A stretch of DNA of 39,389 nt from an uncultured bacterium (GTDB lineage: Bacteria; Verrucomicrobiota; Kiritimatiellia; RFP12; UBA1067): positions 1-39,389 of the forward strand of contig CACZAK010000021.1 of assembly GCA_902779075.1 (NCBI GenBank), written 5' to 3'. How positions within the stretch are numbered: the stretch's first letter is position 1; every line of letters begins with the position of its first letter. Of this stretch, positions 1 to 8,365 are shown in pieces. A program made the translations under genes and the position numbers. A model generated the notes under the pieces. The model saw only the letters and a program-made list of their open reading frames with translations, ran no database searches and was not told the DNA's origin.

Positions 1-210
1 CCAACCGGCAACAGACTCAAGATCAGACAGTATTTCGTCGAACCGTTCCTTCAAGTCCGTCAACACATGGTCATGATCGACAGAAATGCGGTGATGAGCG
101 TAAGTGGCCGCTGCCGTCCCCCCGACGAGCACCGCCCCCGGAATAATCTTTTGAAGGTGTGCGGCAGAGGAAAGCAACCGTTCCCATTCTGGAATCGGCT
201 TATCCGGCAT
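1..210 (-). CDS. Nucleotidyltransferase, AbiEii/DUF1814-like (3' end outside window)
   Basis: The first 70 codons of a minus-strand gene that runs off the left edge. The translation begins MPDKPIPEWERLL and contains VLVGGTAAATYAHHR followed by SVDHDHVL. A GG(T/S) motif followed by a D-x-D-type pair is the signature of the minimal nucleotidyltransferase fold; here DHD would supply the metal ligands. The ATG overlaps the last 11 bases of the small gene upstream, so the two are co-translated. In established AbiE-type and MNT/HEPN systems such an enzyme is the toxin (or the modifying antitoxin) of a bicistronic module. The catalytic C-terminal half cannot be seen, so activity is not provable. The start is the first ATG in frame after the upstream gene. 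Confidence 0.7.
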   Translation of the reverse strand, partial: MPDKPIPEWERLLSSAAHLQKIIPGAVLVGGTAAATYAHHRISVDHDHVLTDLKERFDEILSDLESVAGW

Positions 211-412
211 AAAGTCTCCACAAATGGTATTTCTGGTCGTATGGATCGGAACAATGCGCTTCGCAAACACGACGGATTTTTTCCATGACCGAAGCCTCCC
301 CGCGCGAACGATCTCGAAGAAAAGCCCAGTCGGCACGCCCGCCGCGATCAATGATGTCGTCAATCGCCGCCGTGCTCAAGACATCTCCTGTCTGAATGTG
401 CCTATGTTCCAT
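200..412 (-). CDS. Small partner of the nucleotidyltransferase (toxin-antitoxin-like), 70 aa
   Basis: Encodes 70 residues starting MEHRHIQTGDVLSTAAIDDIID and ending in a DPYDQKYHLWRLY tail. It is charged and helical-looking, with no signal peptide or membrane segment. The stop overlaps the nucleotidyltransferase start, so the pair forms one translational unit, as in two-gene defence or toxin-antitoxin modules. I recall similar short proteins upstream of AbiEii-like nucleotidyltransferases in other phyla, but I cannot name a family. A GTG at 464-466 would add 18 residues (a Lys-rich stretch) but lacks a ribosome-binding site; the ATG at 412 follows an AAGAAG purine run. The function is inferred only from the pairing. 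Confidence 0.6.
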   Translation of the reverse strand: MEHRHIQTGDVLSTAAIDDIIDRGGRADWAFLRDRSRGEASVMEKIRRVCEAHCSDPYDQKYHLWRLYAG

Positions 413-521
413 GAACTTCTTCTTTTTGCGTTGCCCACAGACGGCGACGATTTTACTGTTGCTCACCGTCTGACCCGCGCGTGTAATCTGTCATCTCGCC
501 TTTGAGATGCAAGACGGAAAT

Positions 522-550
522 AGTATGCCACATTCCCCCGCCCAACGCAA
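522..550 (-). promoter_or_regulatory. Candidate promoter of the 70-aa/nucleotidyltransferase pair
   Basis: On the minus strand, TTGCGT (545-550) is followed after exactly 17 bases by CATACT (522-527), which is preceded by TGG, an extended -10. The start would lie near 515, leaving a leader of about 100 bases. Nothing else is visible between 413 and 595. Confidence 0.4.
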
Positions 551-595
551 GCGGATTTTGGGAAATTGAAGTTTTGCGCGCGGTTTGAGATGTGA

Positions 596-760
596 ATGCG
601 CGGCAATACCGAAACGCCGCCTGGAAGGCGGCTTTCCCAGTTAGGCGGCTCGCCCGGAGGGCTCGCCCCACCTTGCGGCGGTCGCGGGGCGATCGCCCTA
701 CCACTGCTCGGCGGGACGCCTCGCCCCACCGAGCGGCTCGCGTGTACGCTCGCCTGCGAC
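596..760. repeat. GC-rich palindromic repeat cluster
   Basis: A non-coding stretch made of short GC-rich inverted repeats. They include GCCGCCTGGAAGGCGGC (617-633) and three units ending in CCC(C/T)ACC at about 666, 696 and 724, i.e. roughly every 28-30 bases. It belongs to the same family as the elements at 16606-16703, 25017-25070 and 26749-26774, and it abuts the stop codon of the symporter gene. It may act as a terminator or mRNA-stabilising hairpin. Confidence 0.6.
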
Positions 761-2349
761 TACCGCAGGGTCTCGGACCCGAGCGCGGTCGCCTGCTGGA
801 CGACAGTCGTCTTCTCGTAGCAGGCGAACGAGCCGTCCACGAGCTCCTTCGGCGGCTTGCGGCTGAAGAGATTTACGATCGGCACGATCACGAGCCCGCC
901 GATCATGGCGAGCGCGCCCGTGTTGATCGGCGATTTCAGGAACGCCGGCATCGCGTCACGACAGAACACGCCCACGAGCGTGAAAGCCGGCGCGAGGATG
1001 AAGCACGCCCAGCAGGAGGCCGCCGTCACCTTTTTCGAGTAGAGCGCGTAGAGGAACGGCGCGAGGAATGCGCCCGCCATTGCGCCCCACGACACGCCCA
1101 TCATCTGCGCGATGAAGGCAATGGGGCTCGTGCTCTTGTACTGCACGAGCGCAAGACCCGCCGATATGGCGATGAATACAACGATTAGCGAGCGGATGCA
1201 AAGAACCTGCTTCTTCTCGTCCATCTTCTTGACGATCGTCCCGTTGAGGAAGTCGATCGTGAAAGTGGAGGACGACGTGATGACGAGCGAGGAGAGCGTG
1301 CTCATCGAGGCGGAGAGGACGAGCACCACCACAAGCGCGATGAGCATCGATGGCAGCCCTTCCAGCATCTTCGGAATGATGGCGTCGAAGCCGTCCGCCG
1401 GCACGCCCTTCGCCGTCACGTTCAGCACGCTGGAGAAGAGCCGACCGAATCCGCCCAGGTAGTAGCAGCCGCCCGCCACGACGAACGCGAATAGCGTGGA
1501 AATGATGGTGCCCTTCTTGATGGATCCCTCGTTCTTGATCGCGTAGAACTTCTGCACCATCTGCGGAAGGCCCCACGTGCCGAGCGACGTAAGGATGACG
1601 ACGAAGAGGAGGTTCAGCGGCTCGGGTCCGAGGAAGGACGTGAAGATGCCCGGCGTGGGCGAGCCGCCCGGCAGGACCGACGGCCCCTCAATGCGCGCAA
1701 GGCCGTCGAGTGCGACGAGCAGTCCGCCCTTCGACTCGAGAACCGCCCAGATTACCACCACGAGACCCACAAGCATGATAATTCCCTGGATGAAGTCGTT
1801 GATGGCAGTGGCCATGTAGCCGCCCGCGATCACGTAGATTGCGGTGAGGACCGACATCAAAACGACGCACCAGGTGTAGTCAATGGAGAACGCCATCCCG
1901 AAGAGACGGGAGAGGCCGTTGTAGAGCGACGCAGTGTAGGGAATGAGGAAGACGAAGATGATGGCAGCCGCCATAATCTTGAGCGCGGGACTGCCAAAAC
2001 GTTTGGCGAAGAAGTCAGGCATGGTGGCGGAGTCGAGGTGCTGAGTCATGATGCGCGTGCGGCGTCCCAGCACCGCCCAGGCAAGGAGCGAGCCGATGAG
2101 CGCGTTGCCGATGCCTACCCACGTGGCGGAGATGCCGTACCGCCAGCCGAACTGCCCGGCATAGCCCACGAACACGACGGCGGAGAAGTAGGACGTACCG
2201 TAGGCGAACGCCGTGAGCCAGGGGCCGACCGACCGGCCGCCCAGCACAAATCCATCCACGTTCCGCGCGTGCCGTCGGCAGGCGAAACCGATCACCACCA
2301 TGACCGCGAAAAACAGAAACAACAACGATGCCTTGATCAGCATGTCCAT
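760..2349 (-). CDS. Sodium:solute symporter (SSS family)
   Basis: Encodes 529 residues with about 13 hydrophobic helices, the size and topology of SSS/LeuT-fold sodium symporters. The N-terminal helix is followed by a GGRSVGPWLTAFAYGTSYFSA segment, the conserved first part of the sodium/substrate core, and by IAGGYMATAINDFIQG in the middle, typical of TM5 of the family. The substrate cannot be read from sequence; sugars, sialic acid, amino acids and short organic acids are all possible. It follows the MFS transporter by 52 bases on the same strand and may be the last gene of that operon. The start is the ATG at 2349; the third codon is another ATG. The stop lies at the edge of a palindromic repeat cluster. 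Confidence 0.88.
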   Translation of the reverse strand: MDMLIKASLLFLFFAVMVVIGFACRRHARNVDGFVLGGRSVGPWLTAFAYGTSYFSAVVFVGYAGQFGWRYGISATWVGIGNALIGSLLAWAVLGRRTRIMTQHLDSATMPDFFAKRFGSPALKIMAAAIIFVFLIPYTASLYNGLSRLFGMAFSIDYTWCVVLMSVLTAIYVIAGGYMATAINDFIQGIIMLVGLVVVIWAVLESKGGLLVALDGLARIEGPSVLPGGSPTPGIFTSFLGPEPLNLLFVVILTSLGTWGLPQMVQKFYAIKNEGSIKKGTIISTLFAFVVAGGCYYLGGFGRLFSSVLNVTAKGVPADGFDAIIPKMLEGLPSMLIALVVVLVLSASMSTLSSLVITSSSTFTIDFLNGTIVKKMDEKKQVLCIRSLIVVFIAISAGLALVQYKSTSPIAFIAQMMGVSWGAMAGAFLAPFLYALYSKKVTAASCWACFILAPAFTLVGVFCRDAMPAFLKSPINTGALAMIGGLVIVPIVNLFSRKPPKELVDGSFACYEKTTVVQQATALGSETLR

Positions 2350-2380
2350 GACAACCCCGCCTTTTCCTTTCTTCTATTAA

Positions 2381-2408
2381 CTAACCACTAGCCACTAACC
2401 ACTAAGCA
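2381..2408. repeat. Four tandem heptamers CTARSCA
   Basis: CTAACCA, CTAGCCA, CTAACCA and CTAAGCA follow head to tail. On the minus strand these are TTAGTGG-type units, and the stop codon of the MFS gene (2402-2404) lies inside the last one. It is a simple repeat in the 52-base gap between the two transporter genes; no function is known. Confidence 0.7.
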
Positions 2409-3937
2409 CGAATAGGACTATAGCGCGGCACGAGCGTCTTCATGATGCACCATGCGATGAGGTACGCCACGGCGCAGAAGCAGAACACGATCATGTAGCC
2501 GGCGGGCTTGCCCGCATAGCCGAGGAAGGAAAACGCCTGACCCTGCGTCTCAGCGTAGGTGAAGAGCTTGCCCGCGCCCTTCTGGATGATGAACGAACCG
2601 AGACCGCCCGCCATCGCGCCCATGCCGGTGACGGAGGCGATCGTGGACTTCGGGAACATGTCGCCGACAGTCGAGAAGATGTTGGCGCTCCATGCCTGGT
2701 GTCCGGCGGCGGCAAGGCCGATCAGGCAGGCCGGGAACCACACGGAGACGCCGGCGAGCGGCTGCGTCACGAGCGCCGCGAGCGGGAAGAACGCGAAGAT
2801 CAGCATCGCCCTCATGCGGCACATGTACGGGTTGCCGCCGAAGAAGCCCTTGTCGATGAAGATCGTCGGCAGTTTGCAGCCGTAGATCGAGACCACCGTC
2901 ACGATGAGGTAGAGCGTGAAGATGAGCGCCTGGCCCATGCCCGTGACGGGACCGTGTCCGAGCTCCTTGAAGTACGCCGGCGCCCAGAAGAGGTAGAACC
3001 ACCACACGCCGTCCGTGAAGAACTTGCCCACGATAAAGCTCCACGTCTGGCGGAAGGTAAAGCACTTGAAGAAGGAGATGGGCTTTTCGTCGGAGGGGGA
3101 CGCGGCGGGCGGGACGCCCGCCGCGGCATTTGCGGGCGAGACGCCCGCCACCCCGACTTTATGCGCCACACCGACTTTTTCAGTTGCTTCAACCTTTTCA
3201 GTTGCCACTGCGGGCTTTTCATTATCATCCTGCGAGACGTATGCCAGCTCGGCCTCGTTCACGAACTTGGACTTCTCGGGCTTCGTGTAGAGCCACTGCC
3301 AGAAGAACATCCAGATGAAGCCGGCGCCGCCGATGATGATGAACGCCATCTCCCAGCCGCACCATTTGGCGAGCGGAGGGATCGTAAGAGGAGCGGCGAG
3401 CGCGCCCACGGACGCGCCGGAATTGAAGATTGACGTCGCGAACGCGCGGTCCTTTTTCGGGAAGTACTCCGCCGTCACCTTGATGGCAGCCGGGAAGTTG
3501 CCCGCCTCTCCGAGAGCGAGGATAGCGCGGCACCCGAGGAAGAGCCACACGGAAACGCCCGCGATCGCGGCCGCCGTGGCGCTGCCCGCCTGCACGGCGC
3601 GAAGCGCCTCCACGGAGTTCACGTCCTTCACGAACCAGCAAGTAGCGATGCCGCATGCGGCGTGGAGACAGGCACCAACCGACCACACGAAGATGGACCA
3701 CAGGTAGCCCTTCTTGGTGCCCATCCAGTCGATGAACTTGCCGGCGAAAAGACACGCAACGGCGTAGATGAGCGAGAACCATGCCGTAATCGTGCCGTAG
3801 TTGTCATCCGTCCAGTGGAATTCCGGCTTGATGAAATCGGGGAAGGTGAGCGAGAGTACCTGTCTGTCGAGGTAGTTGACGGTGGTCGCCACGAAGAGCA
3901 TCGCGCAGATCACCCAACGGAATTTAGTCATTTTCAT
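2402..3937 (-). CDS. MFS transporter, anion:cation symporter (ExuT/hexuronate-like) family
   Basis: Encodes 511 residues with 12 predicted membrane segments. The start, RWVICAMLFVATTVNYLDRQ, is the classic TM1 of the anion:cation symporter branch of the MFS (hexuronate, galactonate, sialate and similar organic anions). GKFIDWMGTKKG is the loop 2-3 motif A. The central cytoplasmic loop (about residues 255-282) is abnormally long. It contains EKVEATEKVGVAHKVGVAG followed by GVSPA/GVPPA repeats, coded by two GC palindromes at 3105-3149 that look inserted. The start overlaps the upstream regulator stop by ATGA, suggesting translational coupling. The exact substrate is unknown; uronates or amino-sugar acids are plausible. 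Confidence 0.85.
   Translation of the reverse strand: MKMTKFRWVICAMLFVATTVNYLDRQVLSLTFPDFIKPEFHWTDDNYGTITAWFSLIYAVACLFAGKFIDWMGTKKGYLWSIFVWSVGACLHAACGIATCWFVKDVNSVEALRAVQAGSATAAAIAGVSVWLFLGCRAILALGEAGNFPAAIKVTAEYFPKKDRAFATSIFNSGASVGALAAPLTIPPLAKWCGWEMAFIIIGGAGFIWMFFWQWLYTKPEKSKFVNEAELAYVSQDDNEKPAVATEKVEATEKVGVAHKVGVAGVSPANAAAGVPPAASPSDEKPISFFKCFTFRQTWSFIVGKFFTDGVWWFYLFWAPAYFKELGHGPVTGMGQALIFTLYLIVTVVSIYGCKLPTIFIDKGFFGGNPYMCRMRAMLIFAFFPLAALVTQPLAGVSVWFPACLIGLAAAGHQAWSANIFSTVGDMFPKSTIASVTGMGAMAGGLGSFIIQKGAGKLFTYAETQGQAFSFLGYAGKPAGYMIVFCFCAVAYLIAWCIMKTLVPRYSPIRA
3105..3149. repeat. Two palindromic elements inserted in the MFS gene
   Basis: Two inverted repeats (GCGGGC...GCCCGC at 3105-3122 and 3132-3149) lie in frame in the MFS central loop and code for the GVSPA and GVPPA peptides. 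They are GC-rich compared with flanking codons and are dispensable in the family, so they look like insertions. Confidence 0.65.
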
Positions 3938-4329
3938 TTCGTCTCCTTTTTCTTCGAAGTAGCAGTCGCAACCGGCTTCTCCACGAAATCGCGGATGCGG
4001 TCGAGGGTCGTCGCGCTGAGGATGTGCTCCATGAGGCAGGCGTCCTTGTCGGCCGTCTCCTCCGGCACGTTCAACTTGATGAGAAACGCCTTGAGCAGGG
4101 TATGGCGGCCGAGCACGTTCGCCGCGAGTTTGCGTCCCTTCGCGGTGAGCTCGATGTCGCCGTACGGCTCCTGGTTCACGAGTTCGAGCTTCTTGAGCTC
4201 CGTGATCGCCTTCACCACGGAAGGCATCTTCACGTGGAGGTCCAACGCCACGTCGCGCACGCGAGCACGCCCCTTCTGTAGGATGAGGACGTGTATTTCC
4301 TCAAGGTAGTCTTCAAGCGATTTGGTCAT
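3934..4329 (-). CDS. Metal-dependent transcriptional regulator (MntR/DtxR family)
   Basis: Encodes 131 residues. An N-terminal winged helix (about 1-65, beginning MTKSLEDYLEEIHVLI) is followed by the metal-binding dimerisation domain. Residues matching known MntR ligands are visible: D and E in EDYLEE, H in GRHTLLKAF, and E/H in the DACLMEHILS segment. There is no C-terminal FeoA-like SH3 domain, as in the short MntR type. It would sense Mn2+ or Fe2+ and repress uptake genes. The ATG at 4329 has a strong AGGAGG seven bases upstream; a longer reading frame upstream lacks support. The gene overlaps the parA 3' end by 17 bases and the MFS start by 4, so it sits in a parA-mntR-MFS operon. No metal transporter is visible nearby, which leaves its target open. 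Confidence 0.85.
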   Translation of the reverse strand: MTKSLEDYLEEIHVLILQKGRARVRDVALDLHVKMPSVVKAITELKKLELVNQEPYGDIELTAKGRKLAANVLGRHTLLKAFLIKLNVPEETADKDACLMEHILSATTLDRIRDFVEKPVATATSKKKETK

Positions 4330-5197
4330 TTGCAACCTCCTGGACAGCTTCCGCTTCGGACGCAGTGGGCTCGGCATTAGGCACGGCAGCCGTCGCGCGC
4401 GTGGGATTGCGGCGTGCAAACTCCTTCGCGAACGCGCGGTACGCCTCCGCGCCGCGGCATGAAGGATCGTAGAACACGACCGGCTGGCCGAAGCTCGGCG
4501 CCTCGCTCGTGCGCACGTTGCGGGGGATCATCGTCTCGAACACCTTCTCCCCGAAGTGCGTGCGTACCTCCTCTACAACGTCGGCGGAGAGACGCGTGCG
4601 CGCGTCGAACATCGTCATGAGGATTCCGTTGAGCTCGAGCGCCGGGTTCGCGCCGTTCGCCTTCAGTCGAGCGATGAGGTTCTGCATCACGCCGAGGCCC
4701 TCGAGGGCGTAGTACTCGGCCTGCATCGGCACGAGGATGCCGTCCGCCGCCGCGAGCGTGGACGTCATGAGGATGCCGAGGGACGGCAGGATGCCGAGGG
4801 ACGGCGGACAGTCCAGCAGGATGTAGTCGAAAACGTTCGCGTCGCGGATCGCCTGCAGCACGTTGCGCACCACCTGGAGGCGGTCGGGACGCTGCGCGAG
4901 GTCGATCTCCGAGCCGGAGAGGTTCACCTCCGACGGAATCACGTTGAGGTTCTCGTACGGCGTGGGCTGGATCATGTCCGCGATCTGCTGCGTGCCGATG
5001 AGGCACGGGTAGAGCGACACGCCCTCCTGCGGCTGGAGGCCGAGGCCGGTGGTGGCGTTCGCCTGCGGGTCAAGGTCGATTACGAGCACCGTCCGGTGCA
5101 TCCGCGAGAGCGCGGCGGCGAGGTTGACAACGGTGGTCGTCTTGCCGACACCGCCCTTTTGGTTCGCGATCGCGATCACGCGCGTGTTGATTTGCAT
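4313..5197 (-). CDS. parA: ParA/Soj-family ATPase
   Basis: Encodes 294 residues. Deviant Walker A KGGVGKTT with the signature lysine is near residues 14-21, switch I DLDPQANATTGLG is near 42, and the Walker B region is ILLDCPPS near 128. These define the ParA/MinD superfamily; Soj-type proteins bind DNA non-specifically when ATP-bound and move ParB-parS complexes. After DCPP the sequence PSLGIL appears twice because of an 18-bp tandem duplication. No parB is adjacent. The C-terminus after about residue 265 is Ala/Glu-rich and unconserved. The start lies 4 bases after the upstream stop, with GAGG nearby. It could also be an orphan ParA that positions other cargo. Confidence 0.9.
   Translation of the reverse strand: MQINTRVIAIANQKGGVGKTTTVVNLAAALSRMHRTVLVIDLDPQANATTGLGLQPQEGVSLYPCLIGTQQIADMIQPTPYENLNVIPSEVNLSGSEIDLAQRPDRLQVVRNVLQAIRDANVFDYILLDCPPSLGILPSLGILMTSTLAAADGILVPMQAEYYALEGLGVMQNLIARLKANGANPALELNGILMTMFDARTRLSADVVEEVRTHFGEKVFETMIPRNVRTSEAPSFGQPVVFYDPSCRGAEAYRAFAKEFARRNPTRATAAVPNAEPTASEAEAVQEVANDQIA
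4771..4806. repeat. 18-bp tandem duplication inside parA
   Basis: Two 18-base units (4771-4788 and 4789-4806) differ at one base. They duplicate six residues in frame directly behind the Walker B aspartate. Confidence 0.85.
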
Positions 5198-5201
5198 TTA
5201 T

Positions 5202-5900
5202 CTAGCCTCGTCTGACAAGTTTGAAGAAACGGTCCTGATAGCGGTCGAACACGCCGTGCCTCTGGAGAAGCGCGCCGAGGTCCTTCACGAGCGACGGGTT
5301 CGCCTGCGCCTGCTCGAACGCCCGCTCCACCTCCTCGCGCACCGCACGCGGAGTGGAGTCCTCCATCTCCGCACGGCGGGCGCGCTCGAACTCGCGCACG
5401 TTGACGGGAGCGGAGACGTTGACGTGCAGCCAGAAGAAGTGGACGAGCGACACGTCCCACGGGTCGTCCACGCCCTTGATTACGGCGGCGAACGGATCCT
5501 CCGCGCGCTTCACCTCCTCCACCACCCGGTCGCCCACGGCGGCAAGCGTATCCGTGACGATCTGCTCGCTGAACGACTCCTGCGACAGGCGGTAGCCGTA
5601 CTGGAGGATGCGGACCGAATCCTGATTCTGCTTGAGGAACTCAAGGTACTGGCGCGCCTGCTCGCCGAATCCGGACATCTCCTCCTGCACGTACGCCTCG
5701 GGCGTGATGAGCAACGGCTTGTGCGCCTCCAGACGCCCTTCCCGCACGCGCACCTTTCCTGGCACGTCGGGAAGCTCCGCGAGATGGTAGTAGTGGATGC
5801 GCGTCTCCCCGAACGTCTCGAGGGCACGCGACGGCGCGTGCACAATCTGCGTGTTGTGCACGGCGTACCAGAAGTCAAAGGCTTTCTTTTCAGATGGCAT
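5202..5900 (-). CDS. Conserved-looking hypothetical protein upstream of parA
   Basis: Encodes 232 residues, acidic and helical, with no signal peptide or membrane span. The N-terminus [20 protein letters not shown] is followed by long amphipathic helices ([30 protein letters not shown]). I do not recognise the family. An open frame extends upstream for 29 codons, but that extension reads through tRNA-Ser (its peptide [11 protein letters not shown] is the well-known artefact of a translated tRNA 3' half), so the ATG at 5900 is the true start. No clear Shine-Dalgarno is visible. It is separated from parA by 4 bases, so the two are probably co-expressed. It does not look like ParB: no helix-turn-helix or GERRxRA motif. 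Confidence 0.75.
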   Translation of the reverse strand: MPSEKKAFDFWYAVHNTQIVHAPSRALETFGETRIHYYHLAELPDVPGKVRVREGRLEAHKPLLITPEAYVQEEMSGFGEQARQYLEFLKQNQDSVRILQYGYRLSQESFSEQIVTDTLAAVGDRVVEEVKRAEDPFAAVIKGVDDPWDVSLVHFFWLHVNVSAPVNVREFERARRAEMEDSTPRAVREEVERAFEQAQANPSLVKDLGALLQRHGVFDRYQDRFFKLVRRG

Positions 5901-5942
5901 TTGCGATAGTGTACCAAACCCGCGCGCCGCGGTCAAACATGA

Positions 5943-6030
5943 TGGCGGAGAGTGAGGGATTCGAACCCCCGGACCCTTGCGGATCAACGGTTTTCAAGAC
6001 CGCCGCGATCGACCACTCCGCCAACTCTCC
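5943..6030 (-). tRNA. tRNA-Ser (anticodon UGA)
   Basis: A class II tRNA of 88 bases including an encoded CCA end (complement of 5943-5945). Acceptor GGAGAGT pairs with ACTCTCC, G73 is the discriminator as in serine tRNAs, the anticodon loop is CTTGAAA with anticodon TGA, a long variable arm is present, and the T loop is GGTTCGAATCC. It sits between nagA and the hypothetical gene on the same strand and has its own promoter. Confidence 0.97.
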
Positions 6031-6044
6031 GTGGAAAGGCACGT

Positions 6045-6053
6045 ATTATACCA
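6045..6053 (-). promoter_or_regulatory. Extended -10 promoter of tRNA-Ser
   Basis: TGGTATAAT on the minus strand, 14 bases before the mature tRNA 5' end. A perfect TATAAT with an extended TGG is the same motif seen before several other genes in this window. Confidence 0.7.
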
Positions 6054-6056
6054 TAA

Positions 6057-7214
6057 TTATTCGCGCGTGCGCAGCTCTCCGTCAAGAAATACGGCGCTGA
6101 CGTCGAAGGTCTTCGGATCAAGCACGGCGAGATCGGCGATGTAGCCCTTCTCCACCTTGCCGAGTTTCTTGCCGAGACCAAGGCCAATCGCCTGGTTCCA
6201 CGACGTGACGCGGATGATGTCCTTGAGCGGAAGGCCGGTCACTTCGTGGATGTTCTTGAGGCCCTTGTTCATCCAGAGCGTCGAGCCCGCGAGGTTGCCG
6301 CCTTCCACGAGACGCGCCTCGCCGCCCTTGAGCATGACCTTGAGGCCGCCCATCTCGAAAGCGTAACCGTCCGGCAGGTGCGAGCAGCGCAACGAGTCGG
6401 TGATCATCTGGACGTGCGCGAGCGGACGTTTCGTGAAGACGAGCCGCAGCATGTCGTCGCAAAGGTGGATGCGGTCGCAGATCACCTCGGTGTCGAGGTC
6501 GTCGATAAGGAAGCCCGCGCCGACCATGCCGATCTCGCGGTGGTGGAGCTTCGTCATCTGGTTGCAGAAGTGCGTCATGTGGCGGAGGCCGTTCTTGTAG
6601 GCGGGCATCAGCTGCGCGAGCGTTGCACCGGTGTGTCCGCAGCTCGGCACGATGCCGTTCTTGATGCACGCGGCGGCGAACTCTGCGCCGCCCTTCATCT
6701 CGGGCGCGTACGAGACCTGCAGCACGGGCGCGATCTTCGCGATCTTCAGCACTTCCTTGATGTCGGGTTTCCGCACGAACGCGGGGTTCTGCGCGCCGCA
6801 GCAGGCCGGATTGATGAACGGCCCTTCGAGGTGGAGACCCGGTGCCTTCGCGAAGCGCTGGTTCTTCTGGTACGCGGCCAGGTGCTTCGCGGCGGCGACG
6901 AGCGTCTTGTTGGCGACCGTGAGCGTGGTCGGCAGAAACGTGGTGCAGCCCTCCGCGAGCTTCGCCTCGGCGATCTTCTCAATGGCCTCGGGACGGTCCT
7001 CGTCGCACACGTCGTAGCCGCATGCGCCATGCAGGTGTACGTCTATGAATCCGGGTACTACGTACTTGCCCTTCGCGTCCACGACCGTTTCGAACGGCCC
7101 CGCGACTGGTTCAGAGGTGACGGCCTTGATCCGGCCCCTCTCGATGACGACGTTCGCCTTCTTGAGGTCGACGCCGGGACTGATTACATGCGCGTTTTTG
7201 ATTAGTGTCTTCAT
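6057..7214 (-). CDS. nagA: N-acetylglucosamine-6-phosphate deacetylase
   Basis: Encodes 385 residues of the amidohydrolase superfamily, removing acetate from GlcNAc-6-P to give GlcN-6-P. Visible marks in order: [12 protein letters not shown] (metal HxH region), GLHLEGPF (the NagA glutamate), [14 protein letters not shown] (divergent from the usual THLFNAM), and MITDSL with the catalytic aspartate of the usual TDA motif. Length fits the family. The ATG at 7214 was chosen because the [14 protein letters not shown] start matches NagA; the open frame continues 18 codons upstream without support. It follows murG by 57 bases. It can recycle cell-wall amino sugars or feed on host glycans; the murG neighbour favours neither decisively. 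Confidence 0.93.
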   Translation of the reverse strand: MKTLIKNAHVISPGVDLKKANVVIERGRIKAVTSEPVAGPFETVVDAKGKYVVPGFIDVHLHGACGYDVCDEDRPEAIEKIAEAKLAEGCTTFLPTTLTVANKTLVAAAKHLAAYQKNQRFAKAPGLHLEGPFINPACCGAQNPAFVRKPDIKEVLKIAKIAPVLQVSYAPEMKGGAEFAAACIKNGIVPSCGHTGATLAQLMPAYKNGLRHMTHFCNQMTKLHHREIGMVGAGFLIDDLDTEVICDRIHLCDDMLRLVFTKRPLAHVQMITDSLRCSHLPDGYAFEMGGLKVMLKGGEARLVEGGNLAGSTLWMNKGLKNIHEVTGLPLKDIIRVTSWNQAIGLGLGKKLGKVEKGYIADLAVLDPKTFDVSAVFLDGELRTRE

Positions 7215-7224
7215 GGCAGGGAGT

Positions 7225-7230
7225 AGTTTA
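7225..7230 (-). promoter_or_regulatory. Weak candidate -10 for nagA
   Basis: TGATAAACT (TGA plus TAAACT) lies on the minus strand 10 bases before the nagA start. It would give an almost leaderless mRNA. The -10 is imperfect and read-through from murG is equally likely. Confidence 0.25.
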
Positions 7231-7271
7231 TCACAATTTTGGCGTTTCTGTGCGCCGAAAATCTCCAATCG

Positions 7272-8348
7272 TCAATTCAGGGCTTTCTGCTCCACGATGT
7301 CCGCGACCCTTGCGGCGGCGTCCGGCATGGCGGCCTTGTGCATGGCCAACGCCTTCTGCGCAAGCTCCTCGGGATTGAGAATCTTGTGGAGGATGTAGTT
7401 GGCGAGGGCGCGCGGGGTGAGGTCCTGCTGTATTCCCTCGTCCGCGCCGCCGGCCTTCACGAACGACTGCGCGTTGTAGTGCTGGTGGTTGCGCAGCGCC
7501 GTGGGAAGCGGGATGAAGAACGCCGGCTTCCCGACCAGCGCGAGCTCGAAGCAGGTGGAGGCACCGGCGCGGGCAACCACGAGATCCGCCGTCGCGAAGG
7601 CGCGTCCCATCTCGTGCTCGAAGGCGTTTACGCGCGCGGGAATGCCGGCCGCCTCGTACCGGGCCCTCACTTCGGCCTCGTCGTCCACACCAGTCTGGTG
7701 GATGACCTGGAATGCCTTCTTCAATTCCTTCCGTTCGATGTCGTGCCGCAGAAGCACGAGCGCCTGCGAGGCAATCTCGTTTACGCGGTGAGCCCCCTGG
7801 CTGCCGCCGGTCACGAACACGCAAAACTTGTCGGACGGCATGTCGTCGAAGCGCGGCTGACCGGCGATCTCGCCGCGCACGGGCAGGCCCGTGACCACGG
7901 TCTCGCGTCCGCGGAAGAAATCCGCCGTCTCGGAAAAGGTGAGCGCCACCGCAGAGGCATACCGGGAGAGGTAGCTCACAGCCCGGCCCGGCACGGTGTT
8001 CGCCTCGTGGAGGATCACCGGCACGCGGCGGGCGGACGCCGCCAGGACGGGCGGGAGGCTCGCGTAGGAGCCCATCGCCAGCAGGGCGTGCGGCTTGAAG
8101 CGCTTCATCTCGCGTCCGCACCTGAAACGGGAATACAGCAGGGAGAAGAAGTGCTTCGGGTGCAACGGACGCGCCCGCGTGGAGAACGTGGGGCCGTCCC
8201 ATCCCGCCAGAACGGAACTCTCGATCGACCGCCCCGACACCCATACGACCACTTCGTGTCCGCGGTCCCTAAGCTCCTTTGCCACGGCGAGGCCGGGGAA
8301 CGTATGCCCGCCGGTACCTCCGCACGCCACGATGAATCGCTTTGCCAT
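7272..8348 (-). CDS. murG: UDP-GlcNAc:lipid I GlcNAc transferase MurG
   Basis: Encodes 358 residues, close to the usual 355. It transfers GlcNAc to lipid I at the inner face of the cytoplasmic membrane to make lipid II for peptidoglycan. The N-terminal CGGTGGHTFPGLAVA glycine loop, HEANTVPGRA (usually HEQNAVPG), VTGGSQGAHRVNE (UDP-binding GGSQGA) and ARAGASTCFELALVGKPAFF with NHQHYNAQ are all diagnostic GT28 motifs. Of three nearby ATGs, the one at 8348 has GGAGGA at a proper distance; the one at 8369 would overlap the GTPase stop by ATGA. It is the second gene of a GTPase-murG-nagA run; no ftsW or murC is nearby, so it is outside a standard dcw cluster. Confidence 0.95.
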   Translation of the reverse strand: MAKRFIVACGGTGGHTFPGLAVAKELRDRGHEVVVWVSGRSIESSVLAGWDGPTFSTRARPLHPKHFFSLLYSRFRCGREMKRFKPHALLAMGSYASLPPVLAASARRVPVILHEANTVPGRAVSYLSRYASAVALTFSETADFFRGRETVVTGLPVRGEIAGQPRFDDMPSDKFCVFVTGGSQGAHRVNEIASQALVLLRHDIERKELKKAFQVIHQTGVDDEAEVRARYEAAGIPARVNAFEHEMGRAFATADLVVARAGASTCFELALVGKPAFFIPLPTALRNHQHYNAQSFVKAGGADEGIQQDLTPRALANYILHKILNPEELAQKALAMHKAAMPDAAARVADIVEQKALN

Positions 8349-8365
8349 CGCTGCCATCTCCTCCG

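Noticed and set aside
5901..5987. N-terminal extension of the gene at 5202-5900
   Set aside because: The extension translates the 3' half of tRNA-Ser.
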